The notes below the pieces were generated by a model. It was not told where the DNA came from and made no database searches. It worked only from the letters and a program-made list of their open reading frames with translations. Source: Jatrophihabitans_A lederbergiae (lineage in GTDB: Bacteria; Actinomycetota; Actinomycetes; Mycobacteriales; Jatrophihabitantaceae). Taken from it: a stretch of 64,000 nt of DNA. Below, one piece after another: positions 17,865 through 26,617 of the stretch. The position numbers were made by a program, and so were the translations under genes. Within the stretch, counting starts at the first letter, position 1. The number at the start of each line of letters is the position of its first letter. The stretch is from the NCBI RefSeq assembly GCF_031845305.1, contig NZ_JAVREH010000021.1, positions 1 to 64,000 on the forward strand, in the 5' to 3' direction.

Positions 17865-18455
17865 TTATTTCACGCCGACGAGGTCGACCACGAAGACGAT
17901 CGGCGCGTTCGGCGGAATGCTGCCGTCCTGGGTGCCGGTGCTGCCGTAGCCCAGGGCCGCCGGCAGGATCATCACGCGCCGGCCGCCGACCTTCATCGGT
18001 GCGATGCCGGTGGTACCCCCGATGCCGCGGGTGAAACCGGGCACGACCTGCCGCAGCGGGAACCCGACCGCGCCACCGTGGTCCCAGGAGGCGTCGAACT
18101 GCTTGCCGTCGGCATACCGGACGCCGACGTACTGCACCGTCACCGTCGAGGTCGGCCTCGCGGGCGCTCCGGTTCCCACCACGAGATCCTTCACCTGCAG
18201 CGACGCGGGAGCCGTGCTCGACTTGGACGTCACGGCCGGCTTGGCGGTCAGCTCGGAGCCGCCGGTGACCGTCACGCCGTTGAAGGTGATCGGGGCGGTC
18301 GAGGACGGGGCGACCGGCGATGCGGAAAACGTCTCGGACGCCTTCTTGCCGTCGCTGGAACAGCCGCTCAGCCCTGCCGCGAGGGTCACCACCGCAACCG
18401 CAATCCCCGCAACCCTGGTGGCTGCGCTCGGGCGGATCGAGGCTGTACTGGTCAC
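17865..18455 (-). CDS. FKBP-type peptidyl-prolyl isomerase, lipoprotein
   Basis: A 196 aa exported lipoprotein. The signal peptide ends in the lipobox LSGC at about residues 29-32 (VAVVTLAAGLSGCSSDG), followed by a Ser/Thr/Ala linker and a C-terminal FKBP domain: VTVQYVGVRYADGKQFDASW, PLRQVVPGFTRGIGG, GGRRVMILPAALGYG and the ending FVVDLVGV. It probably assists folding of secreted proteins on the outer face of the membrane. The start is a GTG at 18455 with AGGAG 8 nt upstream. Confidence 0.92.
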   Translation of the reverse strand: MTSTASIRPSAATRVAGIAVAVVTLAAGLSGCSSDGKKASETFSASPVAPSSTAPITFNGVTVTGGSELTAKPAVTSKSSTAPASLQVKDLVVGTGAPARPTSTVTVQYVGVRYADGKQFDASWDHGGAVGFPLRQVVPGFTRGIGGTTGIAPMKVGGRRVMILPAALGYGSTGTQDGSIPPNAPIVFVVDLVGVK

Positions 18456-18521
18456 AGTCGAACTCCTGATGGTGGTGGGCGGGGCCGGCGTCCATCGTAG
18501 TCGAGCGAACTGGCGCAGAAT

Positions 18522-19609
18522 TCAGCTCGACAGCGTCCGTCGGCTGGTGTCTGATACGACATCTTCCAGACTCTGCCGCGGCCCGAATGCCACCCGCTGG
18601 CGGTCCGCGCCGGTGCCGTGTTCGCGCAGCCGGGTGAATCCGCCCCGGACCAGGCCCTCGTCGCCGCTGCGTTCCAGGGCGGCGGCGAGCAGCTGGAGCA
18701 GGTCCTCCAGCAGCGTCCAGGCAGGTACCGGCGCGCCCGACCGCGGGTCGATCAGCTCCCCGCTCAGCCCCGAACGGGCAGCCCGCCAGGACGCGGCGCG
18801 CAGCAGTGCCGTCCGGATCGCCGGGGTCGGCTTACCCGACACCCAGTCGGCACTGGCGGTGTCGACCAGCGCCCGGGCCAGTGCCGCGATCAGGACCGCG
18901 TCCTCGACGTCGGTACACACGTCGGCCACCCGGATCTCGATGGTCGGGTAGCGCGCCGACAGCCGGGCGTCGAATAGATCATGCCGTCGTCCATCGCCGC
19001 GCCGGAGGCGATCAGCTCGCGAACGGCCTGGTCATAGCCGGCCTCGTCGCCGAACGGGTCGGTCGGGCCGGCGGTCGGCCAGCGACCCCACAGCACGCTT
19101 CGGAAGCTGGCGTAATCGGTGTCCTGGCCCTGCCAGAACGGTGAATTGGCCGAGATCGCGGTGAGTACCGGAAGCCAGCCGCGAATCCGGTCCAGGACGG
19201 CGACTCCCTCATTCCGGGACGCCACGGCGACGTGCACGTGCTGCCCGCAGGTCAGTTGCTGGCGCGCCAGCAGTCCGAATCGCTCCGTCATCCGGGCATA
19301 CCGATCGTCCGGTGTGGTCTGCGGCTCGACCTTCCACGGGCTGGTCGCGACGGCGGCGATGGTGGCGCCGCGCGCCTGCGCCGCGCGAGCAGCGGCCGAG
19401 CGCAGTTCTCTGAATTCGGCGAGGATTGCCGGAATCGAGGTGCTCGGCCGCGAGCCGATCTCGACCTGCTCCTGTTTGAGCTCGTGCTCCAGTGGGTGGT
19501 CGCTTCCCGCCGCCGCCTCGACGACCTCAGGCCCGACAGCGGCCGGCCGGCTGTTTCCGCCGTCGATGAGCAGCAGTTCCTCTTCGACTCCCACGGTGCG
19601 TAGTGTCAC
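18522..19609 (-). pseudogene. YbdK-type carboxylate-amine ligase (GCS2), broken by a one-base frameshift
   Basis: The N-terminal part from the GTG at 19609 reads VTLRTVGVEEELLLID, then LEHELKQEQVEIGS, LTCGQHVHVAVASR and AISANSPFWQGQDTDYASFR, all classic for the YbdK/EgtA-like GCS2 family. After MDDGMIY the frame goes off at about 18973. The remaining C-terminal part (ADVCTDVEDAVLIAALARA and onward) continues in another frame to 18522. Restoring one T in the minus-strand TAT-TC junction gives MDDGMIYFDARLSARYP and rejoins the two halves. A true recent inactivation and a homopolymer sequencing error (AAA read as AA on the plus strand) are both possible. The intact length would be about 363 aa. 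Confidence 0.8.
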
Positions 19610-19732
19610 CGCGTCAGTGTGGCGTCCGCGCGTCAAGCGCAGGAAAACAGGGCCGCTATGCCGCGTTCTGCGCCCGATGTGCTCCTGATGTGCTCCTGGA
19701 TCTTGACCCTGATCTAGGCCAGAGTGATAAGC

Positions 19733-21183
19733 ATGACAAGTTCTCAGCCGCGGATCAGCGGCGTCGAGGTCCGGTCCATCGACTACGTCCCGCTGGACGA
19801 GCGGCACGGCAAGTTGTGGCACCTCGGGCCGCTGTGGTTCATGTCCAACGCCCAGATCGCGACTCTGGCGGTGGGGCTGATCAGCATTACCGGGGGTGGC
19901 AACCTGCTCTGGTCCCTGATCTCCATCGTGCTGGGCACGCTACTGGGAACGCTGTTCATGGCGTTCCACTCGGCCCAGGGACCGCAGCTCGGCCTGCCCC
20001 AGATGATCCAGTCGCGGCCGCAGTTCGGCTATCTCGGCGCGCTGCTGGTGTGGCTGTTCGCCTACGTCCAGTACGCCGGCTTCAACGTGTTCAACACCAT
20101 CCTGGCCGGGCAGTCGCTGAGCAAGACGGTGCACGGCGCGACCAAGCTGTGGGTCGTCGTGGTGACGGGAATCGCGTTCGTCATCGCCCTCGTCGGCTAT
20201 GACCTCATCCACCGTGCCGAGCGGTTCCTGACCTACACCTTCCTGGTGATCTTCGGCCTCTTCACCCTCGTGGTGCTGTTCGCGCTGCACTACCCGGCGG
20301 GCTCCTTCGACCTCGGCGGCTTCAGGTGGACACCGTTCCTGGCCCAGTTCGGCGTCGTGGCCGGCTACCAGATCAGCTGGGCGATCTACGTCTCGGACTA
20401 CTCGCGCTACCTGCCGCCGGACGTCACCGTCCGCAAGACCTTCTACTGGACGTACTGGGGGTCAGCACTCGGCGGGGGCTGGCTGATGTGCTGGGTGCGC
20501 TGCTCGCAGCCTGGGCGAACACCCCGAAGTTCGACGCGATCGCCTCGATCAACACCGCCGCGGACAAGCTGTTCCCGGGCTTCGGGCCGATCGTGCTGCT
20601 GTTCGCCGCGCTCGGCCTGATCTCGGTGACCGCACTGAACATGTACGGCGGGTCGCTGACGCTGATCAGCGCCATCGACTCCTTCGCCAAGGTCCGGCCC
20701 ACCACGAGCGTCCGTGCGCTCACCATCGGCATCACAGCGGCGCTGTCGCTGGTCGGCGCGCTGCTGGCCACCGACAACTTCCTGTCCAACTTCAACAACT
20801 TCCTGCTGCTGGTGCTCTACCTGTTCATCCCGTGGACAGCGGTGAACCTGGTCGACTACTACATCGTCCGGCGCGGGCACTACGCCATCGCCGAGATCTT
20901 CAACCCACGCGGCATCTACGGACGGTGGGGCTGGCGTGGAATCGTCTCCTACCTGGTCGGGTTCGTCGTCATGATCCCGTTCTTCGCGGTGGGCACGCTG
21001 TTCACCGGGTTCATCGCCGACGCGCTCGGTGGCGCGGACATCTCGCTGTTCATCGGGCTGCCGGTCGCGGGCATCCTCTACTTCGTGCTCAGCCGCTCGA
21101 TCGACCTCGATGCCGAGCGGCGAGTGGCCGCGGCGGAGCAGGCGGACCTGGAGAGCGCGGCCGCACAGCACCGGCTCGTGTGA
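19733..21183 (+). pseudogene. NCS1 nucleobase/allantoin/hydantoin permease, broken by a one-base frameshift
   Basis: A membrane transporter of the purine-cytosine permease/NCS1 family. The N-terminal part has GVEVRSIDYVPLDERHGKLW, QLGLPQMIQSRPQFGYLGA, and AGYQISWAIYVSDYSRYLPP. After GSALGGGWLM the frame breaks at about 20488, and the rest (LGALLAAWANTPKFDAIASI, ALNMYGGSLTLISAID, IPWTAVNLVDYYIVRRGHYAI) continues in the +1-shifted frame to the stop at 21183. One missing base in ATG(x)TGCTG restores a continuous protein of about 483 aa with about 12 helices. It overlaps the downstream amidase (TGATG), implying that uptake and hydrolysis are coupled. The break may be a sequence error. Confidence 0.82.
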
Positions 21184-22574
21184 TGGACGCCTGGGCGACC
21201 GCCACGGCCATAGCGGCCGGCAGGACCTCCGCCGTCCAGACGGTGACGGACGCGCTGGGCCGGATCGAGGAGCGCGACGGCGAGCTCAACGCGTTCACCG
21301 TGGTCGTGGCGGATTCGGCCGTGGCGCAGGCGGCGGAAGTGGACTCGGGCAGCCGCGGCGGCCCGCTCGCCGGCGTCCCGATCTCGGTCAAGGACCATGT
21401 CTGGGTGCGTGGCTTATCCGCCACCAACGGCTCCCGGGCACTGGCCGACTTCGTGCCGGACGAGACCTGCGCCTGCGTCGAGCGACTGATCAACGCGGGC
21501 GCCATCATCGTCGGCAAGACCAACAATCCGGAGTTCTGCTACCGCGGCATCACCGACAACGACCTGTACGGGCTGACCCGCAACCCGCGCCGGCTGGACC
21601 GGACGCCCGGTGGCTCCAGCGGCGGGGCGGCGGCCTCGGTCGCCGCGGGCATGGTTCCGCTCGCGGTGGGGACCGACGGCGGTGGCTCGATCCGGATCCC
21701 GTCGGCGTTCTGCGGCACGTACGGGCTCAAGCCGACGTTCGGGCTCGTTCCGAAACTTCCGGGGTTCCGCGGCTGGCCGACGCTGTCGGTGACCGGGCCG
21801 ATCGCGGGCTCGGTCCGCGACCTGGCGCTGGCGCTGTCGGTGATGGCGGGACCGTCGGCGCACGACCGGTTGAGCTATCCCGCACCGGCCGCGGACTACC
21901 TGACCGGTGTGTCGGCTCCCGCCGGAGGTTCGAGCGGCGGGTGGGCAGGGCTGCGGGTAGCGGTGTCGGCCGACCTGGGCTTCGCCGAGCTGAACGCCGA
22001 CGTGCGGGCGTCCTTCGGAGCCGCGATGGACGCCCTCAGCGATGCCGGAGCGGTGCTCACCGAGGCCCGGCCGGAGCCGATCGACCCGTGCGCGCTGTGG
22101 GATTCCATCGCGCTACCCGAGGGCTTCGCCTCCGAGGAACCGCTGCTCGACGGCGAGCGAGGGAACCTGGTCGGCAAGGACGCCGCCGCCATCATCCGGG
22201 CCGGGGCGCGGCTGAGCGCGGCGGACTACCTCGATGCCCAGCACCTGCGCGAGGGTTACCACACCCGCTGGGCGCGGTTCTTCACCGACTTCGACGTGCT
22301 GCTGACACCGACCATGCCGGTGACCGCGTTCGAGGTGGGACGGCTGGCGCCGGCCACGGTCAATGGCGCCCCGGTGCCGGAATCTTTCGATGCCTGGTGC
22401 GCGCTGGCGTTGCCGGCCAATCTCGCCGGGCTGCCCGCCGTCTCGATTCCGATCGGCCCCGGCAACGACGGCCTGCCGGTCGGGTTGCAGCTGATGGGCC
22501 CGCGGTGGTCCGAGGGCACCCTCCTCCGCGCTGCCACAGCCGCCGACGAGGCGTGCCGAAGCTCGCGCGGCTAA
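21183..22574 (+). CDS. amidase (amidase-signature family)
   Basis: A 463 aa hydrolase with the Ser-cisSer-Lys triad: Lys70 in GVPISVKDH, the serine pair at 145-146 in TPGGSSGGAAAS, and the nucleophile Ser169 in VGTDGGGSIRIPSAFCG. It hydrolyses a C-N amide bond. The start overlaps the permease stop by one base, so the likely substrate is whatever that NCS1 permease imports (ureide, hydantoin-like or other N-containing compound), which is inference. The 3' end is odd: its last 38 bases are repeated immediately downstream, so the natural C-terminus may have been altered. Confidence 0.9.
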   Translation: MDAWATATAIAAGRTSAVQTVTDALGRIEERDGELNAFTVVVADSAVAQAAEVDSGSRGGPLAGVPISVKDHVWVRGLSATNGSRALADFVPDETCACVERLINAGAIIVGKTNNPEFCYRGITDNDLYGLTRNPRRLDRTPGGSSGGAAASVAAGMVPLAVGTDGGGSIRIPSAFCGTYGLKPTFGLVPKLPGFRGWPTLSVTGPIAGSVRDLALALSVMAGPSAHDRLSYPAPAADYLTGVSAPAGGSSGGWAGLRVAVSADLGFAELNADVRASFGAAMDALSDAGAVLTEARPEPIDPCALWDSIALPEGFASEEPLLDGERGNLVGKDAAAIIRAGARLSAADYLDAQHLREGYHTRWARFFTDFDVLLTPTMPVTAFEVGRLAPATVNGAPVPESFDAWCALALPANLAGLPAVSIPIGPGNDGLPVGLQLMGPRWSEGTLLRAATAADEACRSSRG

Positions 22575-22619
22575 TTGGTACAGCCGCCGACGAGGCGTGG
22601 GAGAAGCTCGCGCGGCTGA
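22536..22619 (+). repeat. imperfect tandem duplication at the amidase 3' end
   Basis: Bases 22536-22573 and 22580-22619 are near-identical: both begin acagccgccgacgaggcgtg and both end aagctcgcgcggct. They differ only in the short middle (ccg versus ggag) and are offset by 44 bp. The first copy encodes the present C-terminus of the amidase; the second is non-coding and in a different frame relative to it. Confidence 0.85.
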
Positions 22620-22659
22620 GGCGGCCGGCTCTCAGCACAGGTCCCGTACCGTGTGTGCC

Positions 22660-23322
22660 ATGAGTGTGACCAGCGCGATCGTGGAGCCGGTGCTGAACTT
22701 TTCAGGCCTGCCGGCCTACAGCCTGGTCGGTGCGCTCGCCTTCGCCGAAGCGGCCGTGTTCGTGGGATTCGTGCTGCCCGGCGAGACGGCGGTGATCCTG
22801 GGCGGCGTGCTCGCCTACCGGCACTCCGTCTCGCTCACCGTGATGGCCATCGTCGTGGTGGCCGCGGCGATCATCGGCGACAGCGTCGGCTACGAGGTCG
22901 GCAAGCGCTACGGTTCCCGGCTGCTCGCCAGCCGGATCTTCGCCAAGCATCAGGACGCCATCGCCAAGGGGCAGCGGAGCCTGCGCGAGTCCGGCGGCCG
23001 TGCGGTGTTCCTCTCGCGGTTCACGGCGTTTCTGCGGGCGGTGATGCCGGGAATGGCTGGCGCGTCGGGCATGCCGTACCGCAAGTTCCTGACCTTCAAC
23101 GCCCTCGGCGGCCTGGTCTGGGGACTGGGGTTCACCATGCTGGGATACCTCGCCGGCGCGAGCTACCAGCGACTCGAAAGCTACGCGGGCAAGGTCAGCC
23201 AGGTGATCCTGGCGGTGATCGTCCTCGGGGTGGTCGGCTGGGTGATCCGGCGGCGGCGCGCCGAGGGTCAGCGGGCCGACACTCAGCGGGCCGAGGCTCA
23301 GCGGTCGGACTCCTCGGACTGA
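22660..23322 (+). CDS. DedA family membrane protein
   Basis: A 220 aa membrane protein of the DedA/SNARE-associated family, implicated in flipping undecaprenyl phosphate or other lipids. Signatures are FAEAAVFVGFVLPGETAVIL, AAAIIGDSVGYEVGKRYGSR, and FLSRFTAFLRAVMPGMAG, the last containing the conserved F.R....R...P..AG. The C-terminus is a short repetitive hydrophilic tail (EGQRADTQRAEAQRSDSSD). The ATG at 22660 is chosen because an upstream extension is not conserved in type. Its last 25 bases overlap the convergent BrkB-type gene. Confidence 0.9.
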   Translation: MSVTSAIVEPVLNFSGLPAYSLVGALAFAEAAVFVGFVLPGETAVILGGVLAYRHSVSLTVMAIVVVAAAIIGDSVGYEVGKRYGSRLLASRIFAKHQDAIAKGQRSLRESGGRAVFLSRFTAFLRAVMPGMAGASGMPYRKFLTFNALGGLVWGLGFTMLGYLAGASYQRLESYAGKVSQVILAVIVLGVVGWVIRRRRAEGQRADTQRAEAQRSDSSD

Positions 23323-24299
23323 CCCTCGTGCTGGTCGAAGTCGACCCGCACGCGCTCGAAACCCTTGTGCTTCTCGGTCACCGGATAGGACCGGTACGCG
23401 CGCCGGTCCCCCGCGGTGAGCTGGACGGCGTCGGTGAACGGCGTCAGCAGGCTGCGCGGCCACATGCGCTTCGCGCGCACCGCGTTGTACTCCGCGCAGA
23501 GGACCAGGCCGAGAGCGCCGAGGTAGATCCAGGCGATCAGGCCCAGCACCAGTCCGAACACCCCGTACGTGGCACTGGCTCCCTTGAGCTCGTGCCCGAC
23601 GTAGTACGTCCCTACTTCTTGCAGTCCCTGCCACAGGACGGCCGCGGCGAGCGCCCCCGGCCGCACCTGCTGGATGGTGATGTCGCCGGCGGTCATCACC
23701 CGGAAGGCGAGCATGAAGAGCAGGGCGTTGACGGCCACCGCTACCACCGTGGTCAGAACCCGGGACCCGGCGCCCAGGTTGGTGCCGTACGCGCCCGCGC
23801 CCGTGGTGAGCGCTGACAGCACGGTCGTCGCGATCACGCCGCCACCGACGATCAGCAGCAACAGCAGGCTGATTCCGCGCGCCTTCAACGGGTTGGGCCG
23901 GGCATTGCGCGGCACCGCCCACACCTTGTTCATGGCGTTCTGGCTTGCCTGCGCCACCCCCAGGCCGCCGTACAGGGAGCCGAGGATGCCGACCACCAGC
24001 GCGAGCACCTTGCCGTGCAGCTGGTGAATGTTGTTCCGGAGCTGGTCGCCGATCACCGGGAACTGGCTCAGCGCCGAGTTCAGCACCTCGTCCTGCAGCT
24101 CGCGGTTGCCGTGCAGCGCGTAGCCCAGGATGGTGACGAGCAACAGCAACAACGGGAACAGCGACACGAAGGCGTAGTACGTGATGAGCGCGGCGAGGTA
24201 GTTGCCCTGGTCGTCGAAGAACTTGTACAGCACCGCCAGCGGCAGCCCGGCCCAGCGGTGGCGTTGCTGGAAGCGATCCAGCGTTGAGGTGACGCTCAC
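23298..24299 (-). CDS. YihY/BrkB family inner-membrane protein
   Basis: A 333 aa protein with six hydrophobic helices. The YihY signature is clear: FDDQGNYLAALITYYAFVSL near the N-terminus, LVVGILGSLYGGLGVAQASQ, WAVPRNARPNPLKAR, ALAAAVLWQGLQEVGTYYV and YGVFGLVLGLIAWIYLGALG. The hydrophilic C-terminus carries the E/D/Q-rich end. The exact function is unknown; despite an older annotation it is not a ribonuclease. The GTG start overlaps the stop of the upstream uracil-DNA glycosylase gene by 4 nt (GTGA), so the two are translationally coupled. Confidence 0.9.
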   Translation of the reverse strand: MSVTSTLDRFQQRHRWAGLPLAVLYKFFDDQGNYLAALITYYAFVSLFPLLLLLVTILGYALHGNRELQDEVLNSALSQFPVIGDQLRNNIHQLHGKVLALVVGILGSLYGGLGVAQASQNAMNKVWAVPRNARPNPLKARGISLLLLLIVGGGVIATTVLSALTTGAGAYGTNLGAGSRVLTTVVAVAVNALLFMLAFRVMTAGDITIQQVRPGALAAAVLWQGLQEVGTYYVGHELKGASATYGVFGLVLGLIAWIYLGALGLVLCAEYNAVRAKRMWPRSLLTPFTDAVQLTAGDRRAYRSYPVTEKHKGFERVRVDFDQHEGQSEESDR

Positions 24300-25066
24300 C
24301 GGCGGGGGCCGGAACCCTGCCGAGGTGGCAGGTCGGCCGACTCGGCGGCGCTCCTGAGAACCCGCTCCAGCATCGCTGGCGTGAGCTTGCCGGTGAAGGT
24401 GTTCTGCTGGCTGACGTGATAGCAGCCGATCAGGTCGAGGTCCGGCACATCCGGACCGGACAGGGTGCGGCGCGCGCCGTGCCCGAACACCGGTCGGGGG
24501 CGCGGGATGACCCAGCCAGCCGCCGCCAGCACCGGAAGCACCGCCTGCCAGGCGAAACCGCCGAGCACCACCATGCTGCGCAGCGTCGGACGGAGCAGCT
24601 GCAGTTCGGCCGCGAGCCAGGACCGGCAGGTGTCGCGCTCAGCGGGCGTGGGCTTGTTGGCCGGCGGCGCGCAGTGCACCGGGGCGGTGATGCGGACGCC
24701 GTACAGCCGCAGGCCGTCACCGGCCGCGACGGAGGTGGGTTGGGAGGCCAGCCCGACGGCGTGCAGGGCCGCGAAGAGGACGTCTCCGGAGCGGTCACCG
24801 GTGAACATCCGGCCGGTGCGGTTGCCGCCGTGCGCGGCCGGGGCCAGGCCGATGATCGCCAGCGCGGCGTCGGCGGGACCGATCCCGGGCACCGGCCGGC
24901 CCCAGTAGTCCCAATCCCGGTACGCGCTGCGCTTGACCCGGGCTACCTCTTCACGCCAGGCGACCAGTCGTGGGCAGGCCCGGCACTGGGACAGCGTCGC
25001 GTCGAGTTCGGCGATGCTGGAAACCTGCGACGCGCTGACCACACTCGCCGCGTCGGGGATGCCCAT
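24296..25066 (-). CDS. type-5 uracil-DNA glycosylase (UDGb family, Fe-S)
   Basis: A 256 aa base-excision repair enzyme that removes uracil and other deaminated bases. Four cysteines expected to hold a 4Fe-4S cluster are at 28 and 31 (SQCRACPRL), 132 (PVHCAPP) and 147 (ERDTCRSW). Motif A is IIGLAPAAHGGNRTGRMFTG, and motif B is CYHVSQQNTFTGKLTP. The Ala-rich motif A without a catalytic Asp is typical of family 5. I placed the start at ATG 25066; an in-frame ATG at 25120 would add 18 residues, and neither has a good ribosome-binding site. Confidence 0.9.
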   Translation of the reverse strand: MGIPDAASVVSASQVSSIAELDATLSQCRACPRLVAWREEVARVKRSAYRDWDYWGRPVPGIGPADAALAIIGLAPAAHGGNRTGRMFTGDRSGDVLFAALHAVGLASQPTSVAAGDGLRLYGVRITAPVHCAPPANKPTPAERDTCRSWLAAELQLLRPTLRSMVVLGGFAWQAVLPVLAAAGWVIPRPRPVFGHGARRTLSGPDVPDLDLIGCYHVSQQNTFTGKLTPAMLERVLRSAAESADLPPRQGSGPRR

Positions 25067-25150
25067 GCGGTCGATGGTACGGGCGCCCACGTGGTTCGAT
25101 CGGTCGCCCGCTGGCCCCATTGACAGCGACCGTCACGCCTTGAGCGACCG

Positions 25151-25360
25151 TCACACTTCGAGGCAGCGACACCTCAGGCACCGGCGGAACGCGATGGCTG
25201 TCTCGCTGCCGCCGGTACGGCTCACCCATCGGTGTCCGACGACGCGGCACGTCATACCGGGCGGCAGCAGCGGCACGGCGCTGCAGCTGGATATCTCGCG
25301 CGAGCGAAGGACCGCGTGCCTGTTCGTGGCGGGCGGTGGGTCGGACCATTGACGAGCCAT
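25151..25360 (-). CDS. possible small cysteine-rich protein
   Basis: A 69 aa frame ending MTCRVVGHRWVSRTGG and AFRRCLRCRCLEV. The C...H...CxxC spacing resembles small zinc-binding proteins found in Actinobacteria. The first 35 residues look less protein-like, so translation may begin at the internal ATG at 25255. GAGAGG precedes the upstream ATG. No family is recognised, and it could be a chance frame in GC-rich DNA. Confidence 0.35.
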   Translation of the reverse strand: MARQWSDPPPATNRHAVLRSREISSCSAVPLLPPGMTCRVVGHRWVSRTGGSETAIAFRRCLRCRCLEV

Positions 25361-25660
25361 GGGTGGCGCCTCTCACTGCTCTCGGCACGCGTCGCACGCA
25401 CGAGAGGTCTTAGGTGGCGCACTGCCGAGCCGCTTCTCAGGTTAGCGCATAACGGAAATCTTGCCCCCACTTCACCCAGCAGTAAGCGAACCGTCTAGCT
25501 CGTGACCGGTGGCCGGAACACCCGATCGGCTCGCGACCGGCTTCGGGGACACCGACCAGAGGGGAGCGCTCCCACAGCAGGATTCCCCCTCTGAGCAAGG
25601 AAGAAGTCGATCACCGTCCGCGACCGCAGTTATGTCGGCTGTCACCTCTATGCTCGCCCG
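25361..25660. other. intergenic region without a convincing gene
   Basis: Between the small cysteine-rich frame and the membrane protein at 25661. It contains a 12-nt perfect palindrome GGGAGCGCTCCC (25562-25573) nested inside an AGAGGGG/CCCCTCT pair (25558-25564 with 25586-25592), possibly a small stem-loop. I see no tRNA, repeat array or coding signal. Confidence 0.5.
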
Positions 25661-26158
25661 GTGATCGCAACATCCGCGCCGCTGAGCGTGCTCGCCGACT
25701 CCGTCGGAGATGGCCCCCTGCTGGCCGCACTCATCTCAGCACTGGTCGCGCTCGTCGTCGCGCTGCTGACGCAGGTTCTGGTTTCTCACCGTGACTCAGT
25801 CGCTCGGCGCTACGACCGACGGCGGGCCGCCCTGCTTCTGGGGCAGGACGCGGCACTTGCGCTTCGTGGGCGCCTCATCGATCTGGGGCGGGTTACCCGC
25901 CGGGATGCCGGTCAGCCCTCAGCGGAGCTTGCCGAGGCCGAGCGCCGCTTCGATGACGCGCGGGCACTGCTGGATGTCTCGCTCACCAGGATCGATGATC
26001 CCGAGGTGGTACGGGCGGCCACCCTGTGGCGCGATCACGCCCAGCAACGCCACATCAGCACCCTGGACGTCACAGAGACGGAAGAAACCGCGAGCTGGAT
26101 GCAGTTCAACGTGCTGATCGGCAAGGCGCTGACGTCACGGCAGGGACTCAGCGGCTGA
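25661..26158 (+). CDS. hypothetical membrane-anchored protein
   Basis: A 165 aa protein with a single N-terminal membrane helix (LLAALISALVALVVALLTQV) followed by a basic stop-transfer segment (RRYDRRRAALLLG) and a mostly helical cytoplasmic domain. The overall pattern resembles short bitopic proteins annotated only as hypothetical in actinobacteria; no family is recognised. The start is GTG 25661, with no strong ribosome-binding site. Confidence 0.6.
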   Translation: MIATSAPLSVLADSVGDGPLLAALISALVALVVALLTQVLVSHRDSVARRYDRRRAALLLGQDAALALRGRLIDLGRVTRRDAGQPSAELAEAERRFDDARALLDVSLTRIDDPEVVRAATLWRDHAQQRHISTLDVTETEETASWMQFNVLIGKALTSRQGLSG

Positions 26159-26260
26159 ACCTCACCACCGCCCAGGACGGCGCCGTTCGTGCTGAGACGC
26201 CGGGCAACAAGCTCGGCCGGGCAGGCCGGGCAGGCCGTCGGGCGCGGCTGGCGGCGTGGC

Positions 26261-26563
26261 TCAGGCGGTGGCCACCGGCACACCGCGCCGCAGCGTCAGC
26301 CGCTCGCTCGCTCCGATCGCCTCGGCCGCGCTGCGCAGGTAGCCGGCGAATTCGTCCGGTGCGTCCATCACGATGAGTTGTGCGGCATGACCACCGCCCA
26401 GTAGCCGTGACACGAGTTGGGCCGCGAAGGACCCAGTACCACTGAGCAAGCCACTGCCGTCTACCAGCACCGTGTCGCCCGCGACCGGTCCGAGCTTGTC
26501 CGCCATGTCATCGGCGAAGTCACGCCCAGCCACCAATCGCGGCAAAACGAGAGTGCGCGTCAC
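26261..26563 (-). CDS. STAS-like domain protein (DUF4325 type)
   Basis: A 100 aa protein: VTRTLVLPRLVAGRDFADDM, then the STAS-like centre GDTVLVDGSGLLSGTGSFAA, AAQLIVMDAPDEFAGYLRSA and a short C-terminus. The pattern fits the STAS-like DUF4325 family, which often sits next to a stand-alone histidine-kinase-type ATPase, as here. I chose GTG 26563 because GGGGA lies about 8 nt upstream; a TTG five codons earlier is also open. It lies 54 bp after the ATPase gene on the same strand. A partner-switching role is inferred from that pairing. Confidence 0.7.
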   Translation of the reverse strand: MTRTLVLPRLVAGRDFADDMADKLGPVAGDTVLVDGSGLLSGTGSFAAQLVSRLLGGGHAAQLIVMDAPDEFAGYLRSAAEAIGASERLTLRRGVPVATA

Positions 26564-26617
26564 GATCTCATCCCCCAACTCGATCGAATTGTCACAGACT
26601 CGAACCTCATTGTCGCA

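Noticed and set aside
25361..25660. tRNA or other RNA gene in the intergenic stretch
   Set aside because: The palindrome GGGAGCGCTCCC and its flanks do not form a cloverleaf and no tRNA-like T-loop (GGTTCRA) is present.
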